A DNA stretch of 64,000 bases from Gautieria morchelliformis (taxonomy: Eukaryota; Basidiomycota; Agaricomycetes; Gomphales; Gomphaceae), in the NCBI GenBank assembly GCA_015179125.1, contig WHVA01000402.1:43385-107384 (forward strand), read 5' to 3'. The position numbers were made by a program, and so were the translations under genes. Positions 58,830-64,000 of the stretch are shown piece after piece (position 1 is the first letter of the stretch; the number at the start of each line of letters is the position of its first letter). The notes beneath the pieces were generated by a model, which saw only the letters and a list, made by a program, of their open reading frames with translations, was not told the origin of the DNA and did no database searches.

Positions 58830-58955
58830 GCAATATGCAGCATTTTCCCATGGGCAGTTTTACGTTGCACTAATTGGAACAGAGTCCATGTTCTTTAGGG
58901 GAGGGGAACAAAACTTCTAATATTGTATACAAAGAAGTGTTGCTGAAGCCTGATT
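58830..58955 (+). pseudogene. B2 helicase C-terminal relic
   Basis: Matches the end of the B1 helicase at DNA level (TTTTCCCATGGGCAGTTT to GTGTTGCTGAAGCCTGATTAA), with deletions that break the frame. Confidence 0.85.
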
Positions 58956-59060
58956 AAATATGTAGTTTCATTTCACCAAATAATTCTTTGATTCTATTAA
59001 CTACCCATGTGCAATATTAACCTTAACTAACCTGGTGCGAAGCACGGGTCTATTGGCCAG

Positions 59061-59549
59061 TAACAACATATATAAAAAGAAAACTACAGAAATTACATTG
59101 GATCAAACAGCAATATTACCCAAGGACACCCAGCCACAGCAAGAGAAACCAAGAGAAACACAGCCACAGCAAGAGAAACACAGCCAAGAGTAAGCCAGCC
59201 ACCAGTACAGCAAGAGAACACCAGAGAGGAATGACCGGCTACGGCTCTCCAGCGTTGCTCTCTTTATACTGAGCAAAGCCTGTGCACAGACCACCCTCGT
59301 GTATGTGGTCATGAGGGACGCCAATGGGTCACCTGATGTAAAGATATCTATCTTAAGCCTCAGGTCACAAGAGCACGACAGAACTTGACCAATGTGTGGT
59401 ATTCTGATGCTATGTAGTGACAGTGTAAGGGTAAGATGTGATGGGGACCGCTAGCCGGTTCCCACGCATAAACTATACAGTGGGTCCCTAAGGGGCCCAC
59501 TGGGATTATGTAATAACTAATGTACATGTAGATACACGGGTTATTTACA
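59061..59549 (-). repeat. 3' LTR of the gypsy element
   Basis: It starts TGTAAATAACCC (minus, at 59549) right after the polypurine tract. A TATA box GTATAAAG is at about 59264-59271 (minus). The far end near 59061 is approximate. Near it are ~25 bp direct repeats (CACAGCCACAGCAAGAGAAA). Confidence 0.7.
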
Positions 59550-59563
59550 CCCTCCCCCTCTAT
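59550..59563 (-). other. Polypurine tract
   Basis: AGAGGGGGAGGG on the minus strand directly precedes the TG of the LTR, as required for plus-strand priming in LTR retrotransposons. Confidence 0.8.
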
Positions 59564-59585
59564 AGACAACTATAGGGGTTAACTA

Positions 59586-61566
59586 CTACTCATAGAGGTC
59601 GTCCATGAGGGAGTCCTCTAGAGTGGCCGATACGACGACGTCGTCGTCGTATGGGGCCGGAGGAGCACGTGACACCTCCGGGGGCACCTCCGCGTCATTG
59701 GTGGTGATTGGGTGAGGCTGGTCGGCCTCACCACTAGCGGCGGTCTCCGCTTGGGTGCTGGGGCCCGTGTCCTCGCAGAGCATGGCCTCAACGGCCGGGT
59801 CCTCCGTTTGAGGAGGGGGCCGGAAGCACGCCAGCTCTTGGTCGAGCTGAGCGTGAGTGAGGGGTCGCAGCACCGCGGCCCTCACATGGCTGGTCTCGAT
59901 GACCTTTTGTTGGCCCTCGCGGGCGGCGGCGCTGAATGCCGCGCCGGTGATGCTGCGCTGAACGTAATGTTCAATGCGCGCCGCTCGCTTGCGAGTGACT
60001 CCCGCGTAGCGGGCCAACCATCTCACGATCTCCGCGAGTGGGATGTCGGGGCCAGTTCTGCCCTCCACAGGGAATGGGCCCGTGATTGAGAGCTGCAGGG
60101 TGGTGCTCTGAGGCGTCAGCACTTCCCTGGCGTTGACGAGGCTCGACCATTGGTCTGTCGAGCCGAAGAGGTCGAGTAGCCTCGCCTGAGCGGTGATGCG
60201 ACCCCTTTGACCCGGGGCGCGAGGGCCTTCAACCACATCCAGACATCCATGTCGTCTAGATTGAAGGTGCCGTCCACGTTGTCACGGATGGCGGATGGGA
60301 TCCCTTCAGGGTTGTGTATCCAACCCTTCAGGATGGCCGCGATGTCGTGCGGGGTGCCGTCCGCTATCACGAGACAATCCCTTTTGGGATTGCGAGCGCG
60401 TTGTTCGCGCTCGACGTGTTTGAATACGCCGATCATCTCACGCGTACGCGCGAGCTGCGGCGTTTCTTTTGCCCACGCTATGAGTTCGACGAAGCGTGGG
60501 TCGTCGAGCGGGCAGACGTCGTACCATTGAGTACGACGCTGTTGGGCCTTTCCTACCGGCCGTGGTAGGAGGCCCATCTCAGAGATCGGTGGGTCTCCGA
60601 GTGGTATGATCACTCCCTCCCCCGGGTAGGGAGGGCGAACTGTCCCCGCCGGTGGAGGCAGGGCCACGCCAGGCCCAATGTACTGGGCCTCGATCTGTGC
60701 TACCCACCGCTGAAGGGCGGGGTCGTTGATGGTGTGCGACGGTGACGCCGCTAGGTAAACGCTAATTGCGCTTTCCTTCGCAATGGCTAGCCCATTGACG
60801 GTGTGGGGGGAGCCACGCAATTTCTTGCGCTTTTTCTTTGGCTGTTCTGCCAGCCGCTGTGCCCGTTCGGGGTCGTACGTCTTCCAGACGGATGAGTCAG
60901 ACTCCCATCCATCTGGGACGCCGTACGCAGAGTCGGAAGGTGCGCTCTGCCCTTCCGTTGTTGTCGTCGTCGGGGTCGGCGCCGACAATCGGGACGCTAG
61001 CCCCAATGTTGCGCGCGCCAGCAGAGGTGCCGTCGCACGAAGTGATGATGGCCCGGCCACTGGGTCCGTAGCCGGGTCATGTCGCGGCATTTTTGAGGCA
61101 ACGTGGGCCAGGGTAACCTGGAGCTGGGCTGCGCTTAGCTGTTGCTCCAGTTCCTTGATCCTTGCGTGCTCGGTTGCGAGCGCATCGTCGCGGTCCTCGA
61201 CCGCGCGTTCCAGCTCCTTGACCTCCTTTTTAAGGTCATGGATGTCCCGGAGGGGCTCCTCCCGCGCGTCACGTGCGATGCCCCATGGGAGCCATCCCCA
61301 GGCTGCATCGACGGCGTTGCCGATGTCCTCATCTCGCAATTTGACTTTGCGGGTGCCGGTCGCGGCCCTAAGGTGCGCGGCGTAGTCCGCGCATGTTGAG
61401 CATCGTCCGGGTGGACGATGGCGAGGGCGTCCTCCCAGCCCACGATCATCCAGTGCTCCTGGTCTATTGGAGCACGGAGAATGTCTGCGGCCCCTTGTCT
61501 CGGGGCCGATGTCCGCGTTGTGGACATTGACAGGTCAACGTCCATTCCATCTTTGGGGGGCATCAT
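59586..61566 (-). pseudogene. Extra 3' ORF of the gypsy element, unknown function, two frameshifts
   Basis: The ORF lies between integrase and the 3' LTR. It starts MMPPKDGMDVDLSM at 61566 and ends SLMDDLYE at 59586, about 650 residues if two frameshifts (near 61390 and 60215) are ignored. Visible parts: DHWMIVGWEDAL-like N-terminal segment (QEHWMIVGWEDALAIVHP), a coiled coil around 61270-61130 (LKKEVKELERAVEDRDD), a basic stretch KKKRKK, a conserved-looking block (ISEMGLLPRPVGKAQQRRTQWYDV as two motifs) and an acidic C terminus. No protease, RT, envelope or membrane segment is recognised. Confidence 0.7.
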
Positions 61567-61705
61567 CTTCGTGGGTAGATGATGGTGGTTGCTTCCAAGA
61601 AGCGATGCGCCCTCGGAAAGATCCGAGGTGAAAATTTAACCGCGCCGTGGCCGGCGCGTCACGTGGTCCGCACGTGACAGATGCGTCTAGCGGCGTCTGG
61701 GGAGG

Positions 61706-62580
61706 TCACGTGGCTTGCCCCCCCCGAAGCTCTAGGTAGCTATCTAGGGCTTCGAGGTCCTTGCAGGACAACATGGGTTCCCATGTCACGTCGCCTAGGG
61801 TCCAATGGACCTGGAACTCCAGGTCCGTCGAGTTTATCCATCGATGTGCGATAATCTTGTCGACGAGCCACTCCTCGTCGTCATTTGCTCCGAAGTCATA
61901 AAATGACTTGGCCTCGCGACGAGGGAACAATTCGTCGTTGTTAGCCTCGTATCGCCGCACGAGGCTTGAATGGAAGACTGGTGAAATGCGATGGCTTTTC
62001 AGTTCGTCGGGAAGATCGAGGGTCACCGTCGAGGCATCGTTGTGAGCCTCGACAACACGGTACGGTCCGATGTACCGCGGGACTAGCTTTCTGCCTCTTC
62101 CTTTCGGGAGAGTTAAGTTTTGTGTCGACAGGTAGACGCGGTCGTTGGCCGCATACCAGTCGCTCGCCATACGTTTCTTATTTGCATGAAACGTTTGCGT
62201 CACTCGATGCTCTATGATTGCATCGTGTGCCGCCATCAGGTTCCATTTAGCCTGATGTGCGAACCGGGCCACCCCCTTGAACGGGGTGTCCGCGGCTATG
62301 GGGAGGTCTATCCGCGGCATATAGCCGTGGTTCAGCTCGAAAGGTGCGAACCCTGTGGTCACACTGATGTTGCTGTTGAGGGCGACCTCAACCATTGGGC
62401 ATTTCAATGCCCAATCCTTCTGATCATCTCTGACGACCGCGTGTAATATCTGGCTGATCGAGCAGTTTGCCCGCTCGGTGGCTCCATCCGTTTGGGGATG
62501 GAAGGCAGTTGACATGAGGAGCTTAGTCCCCATGAGTCGCTGGAGCTCACACCAGAAGATCGACGTGAACTTTGAGTCTC
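61706..62580 (-). pseudogene. gypsy integrase C-terminal part with chromodomain
   Basis: Starts after a frameshift near 62610 with LMGTKLLMSTAFHPQTDGATERAN (third catalytic residue region), followed by GFAPFELNHGYMPR, GRGRKLVPRYIGPYRVV, HPVFHSSLV-like ISPVFHSSLVRRY and a chromodomain EEWLVDKIIAHRWI, FQVHWTLGDVTWEP at 61720-61870. The chromodomain marks a chromovirus and would direct integration towards particular chromatin. Confidence 0.88.
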
Positions 62581-62599
62581 TGTCCGAGACGATGGAGTC

Positions 62600-63564
62600 G
62601 GGAACTCCGTGTAGTGGATGACCTCTTTCAGAAACAGCCAGGCTACTCCCTTGGCTGACACGCTCGTCGTGGTTGGTACGAGGTGTACGAGCGACGTTAG
62701 TCGGTCGATGACTACCATCAGGTAGTCACAGTCGTTGGATTTGGGCAGGGGCCCCATGAAGTCGATGCCAATCGACTGCCACGGCCTATCTGGAATGGGT
62801 AGGCTGTGTAGTAGGCCTTTGGGCCGTTGTGGCCTGGTTTTCGTCATCTGACACCTCGCGCACGATGTGCAGAACGCTTCTATGTCTGGGTTCATGCCCG
62901 GCCACCAATATGCTCTTCGAACGTAGTTCGAAGTCTTCAGATGGCCGTAGTGGCCGACTATCTGATGTGCCCGATCGATGATAATTTCGATCAGCTTCCT
63001 TCCCCCTTTAAGAACAGAGTGGGGGACGGCAATGACGTCTCTCTTGAGCTGATTCTTAGTCCAGATCAGCCCGTCCCGGATCCCGAATCTCGGGTGCGCG
63101 TCCGGGTGCGCCATGATCTTTGTGAACATGGTGTCCCTATGGTACGCGTCTCGTAGGACCTTAGACAGGTCTACGCCTTGCTCGATGATCCGGCGCAGGG
63201 GTGCGCCGTCATTCCCTGCGGAGATGGCTCTGACGTCATCGTCGTCGTCGCGGGACGCGGCGACGTTCGCGGGCTCTGGTGAGCCCTCATTTAATGCGGC
63301 GGCTTCCGTTACTCTTGCCTCTGTCTTCTCAGCGAGGCATTTAGAGTGTCTTGTCGCCGCTGTTCGCAGCTCGACATACCGGTCGGTGGGCAATAACTCA
63401 CCGTCCGGGTCTAAACGCGCATCCGCGTTCACGAAGACGTGGTCCGGGTGATTGTCATCACTCGTGTCGCTCTCGTAGTAGCGCGACAGGCAGTCCTCTA
63501 CCTTGTTCTCTACACCGCCTACATGAACGGTGTTGAAATTGAACCGGATAGAAACTCCCACCAT
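62600..63564 (-). pseudogene. gypsy integrase N-terminal part and RNase H end
   Basis: FNTVHVGGVENKVEDCLSRYY is the RNase H end. A variable acidic linker follows, then the integrase zinc finger (HQIVGHYGHLKT ... CTSCARCQMTK, an HHCC set) and the core start (GIDFMGPLPKS, first catalytic Asp). The frame is lost near 62610 (VIHYTEFPTPSS in place of the expected VSDRDSKF segment, which is present in the next frame). Confidence 0.88.
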
Positions 63565-64000
63565 CTGACCTGTCGGTCAGATAGGCTCTTTTGGGTCTCG
63601 AAGTACTCGAGCCCCTTGTGGTCTGTGACGAGGGTGAACCTTCGCCCCAGCAGTTTGTCCTCCCATTTCATGAGAGCCTCGAGCACGGCGATCGTCTCAT
63701 GCTCGTGAGTCCGGTAGTGTTGCTGAGCAATGCTGAACTTCTTTGACAAGAAGCCGGCTGGTCGACAAGTTTTCCAGTCAGGACCTTGGCCGTAGACCGC
63801 ACCGACGCCGGCTTTTGATCCGTCGGTGATTCACCAGATCGGCTCTGGGCACCTTGCGTCTACTGGACGCAGGATCGGGGCCTTACAGGCCAACGCCTTA
63901 ATGCTTTTGCCAGCATTTTTCGAGCAGTGGTTGTCCATTCGAATGGACGGTTATTACGCGCACAGCCCATAGCGGGGTGGTATATGCGCTAACATCGGGC
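63519..64000 (-). pseudogene. gypsy RT-RNase H connection
   Basis: On the minus strand: a degenerate connection segment with a TGA at 63833-63831 just before ITDGSKAGVGAVYGQ (first RNase H Asp), then FLSKKFSIAQQHYRTHEHE, VLEALMKWEDKLLGRRFTLVTDHKGL and a frameshift before FNTVHVGG. The RT palm is beyond the window. Confidence 0.85.

Larger units (their letters stand above)
56138..59060 (+). mobile_element. Helitron B2, non-autonomous, with 3' helicase relic
   Basis: The 5' end TCAATAGTATAAAGTTCTAG directly follows B1's CTAG. The 3' end (59030-59060) matches B1, with the final CTAG mutated to CCAG. Just inside the 3' end, 58830-58955 matches the last ~125 bp of the B1 helicase gene (frame broken), so it is an internal deletion derivative. 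It keeps the exon-1 donor region CTTGCAAAAT|GTAAGT at 57281-57296. Confidence 0.85.
59061..64000 (-). mobile_element. Ty3/gypsy chromovirus, 3' part (cut by window edge)
   Basis: On the minus strand, in order: end of RT, RNase H, integrase with chromodomain, an extra reading frame, polypurine tract and 3' LTR. The 5' half is beyond the window. Several frameshifts and a stop show this copy is decayed. It abuts the end of Helitron B2. Confidence 0.88.

Overview
This window looks like nuclear DNA of a filamentous basidiomycete, most likely an Agaricomycete. Genes carry many ~47-60 nt GT-AG introns. Conserved eukaryotic housekeeping genes (RTP1/TANGO6, SUA5, VAC14, CDC7, a WBP2-like gene) sit beside fungal families (an endo-polygalacturonase, an HMG-box factor, a FunK1-type kinase remnant). 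These genes lie between dense, nested transposons. Taxonomy is inferred from gene families and intron style only; no genus is claimed.

Layout. 1-2635 is the 3' part of a Helitron with an open helicase frame, inserted into a LINE fragment (2636-4195, minus). 4196-10.8 kb is nested repeat debris: a minus-strand Ty1/copia piece, then a plus-strand Ty1/copia piece interrupted by a 400 bp foldback element and by an internally deleted LINE with an 11 bp target duplication, ending in a DDE transposase fragment. 10.8-13.3 kb holds no recognisable gene. 13.3-14.6 kb is an HMG-box gene. 15344-17217 is a hAT-like element with terminal inverted repeats and an 8-9 bp target duplication.

The gene island runs from 17.8 to 35.7 kb: endo-polygalacturonase (minus), RTP1 (plus, with an in-frame TGA), SUA5 (minus, convergent with RTP1), a FunK1 remnant (plus), VAC14 (minus), CDC7 (plus, divergent from VAC14) and a WBP2-like gene (plus). 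Repeats resume with a Ty1/copia gag fragment (36.2-37.4 kb) and an inverted, truncated Helitron derivative (about 37.9-39.3 kb).

The main feature is a head-to-tail array of four Helitrons from about 39314 to 59060. A1 (39314-45522) codes for Rep-helicase. A2 (45523-48449) is non-coding. B1 (48450-56137) codes for a decayed Rep-helicase split by a solo LTR. B2 (56138-59060) is non-coding. At two of the three internal junctions the CTAG 3' end abuts a clear next 5' end (TCTATAG or TCAATAG); at the A1/A2 junction the 5' end is less sharply defined. In both coding families the start codon appears to be assembled by splicing (AT|intron|G), which gives matching N termini (MDPSTPER and MEPSTPER). 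The array is followed by a minus-strand chromodomain Ty3/gypsy element (59061 to the window end) with a long extra reading frame of unknown function between integrase and the 3' LTR.
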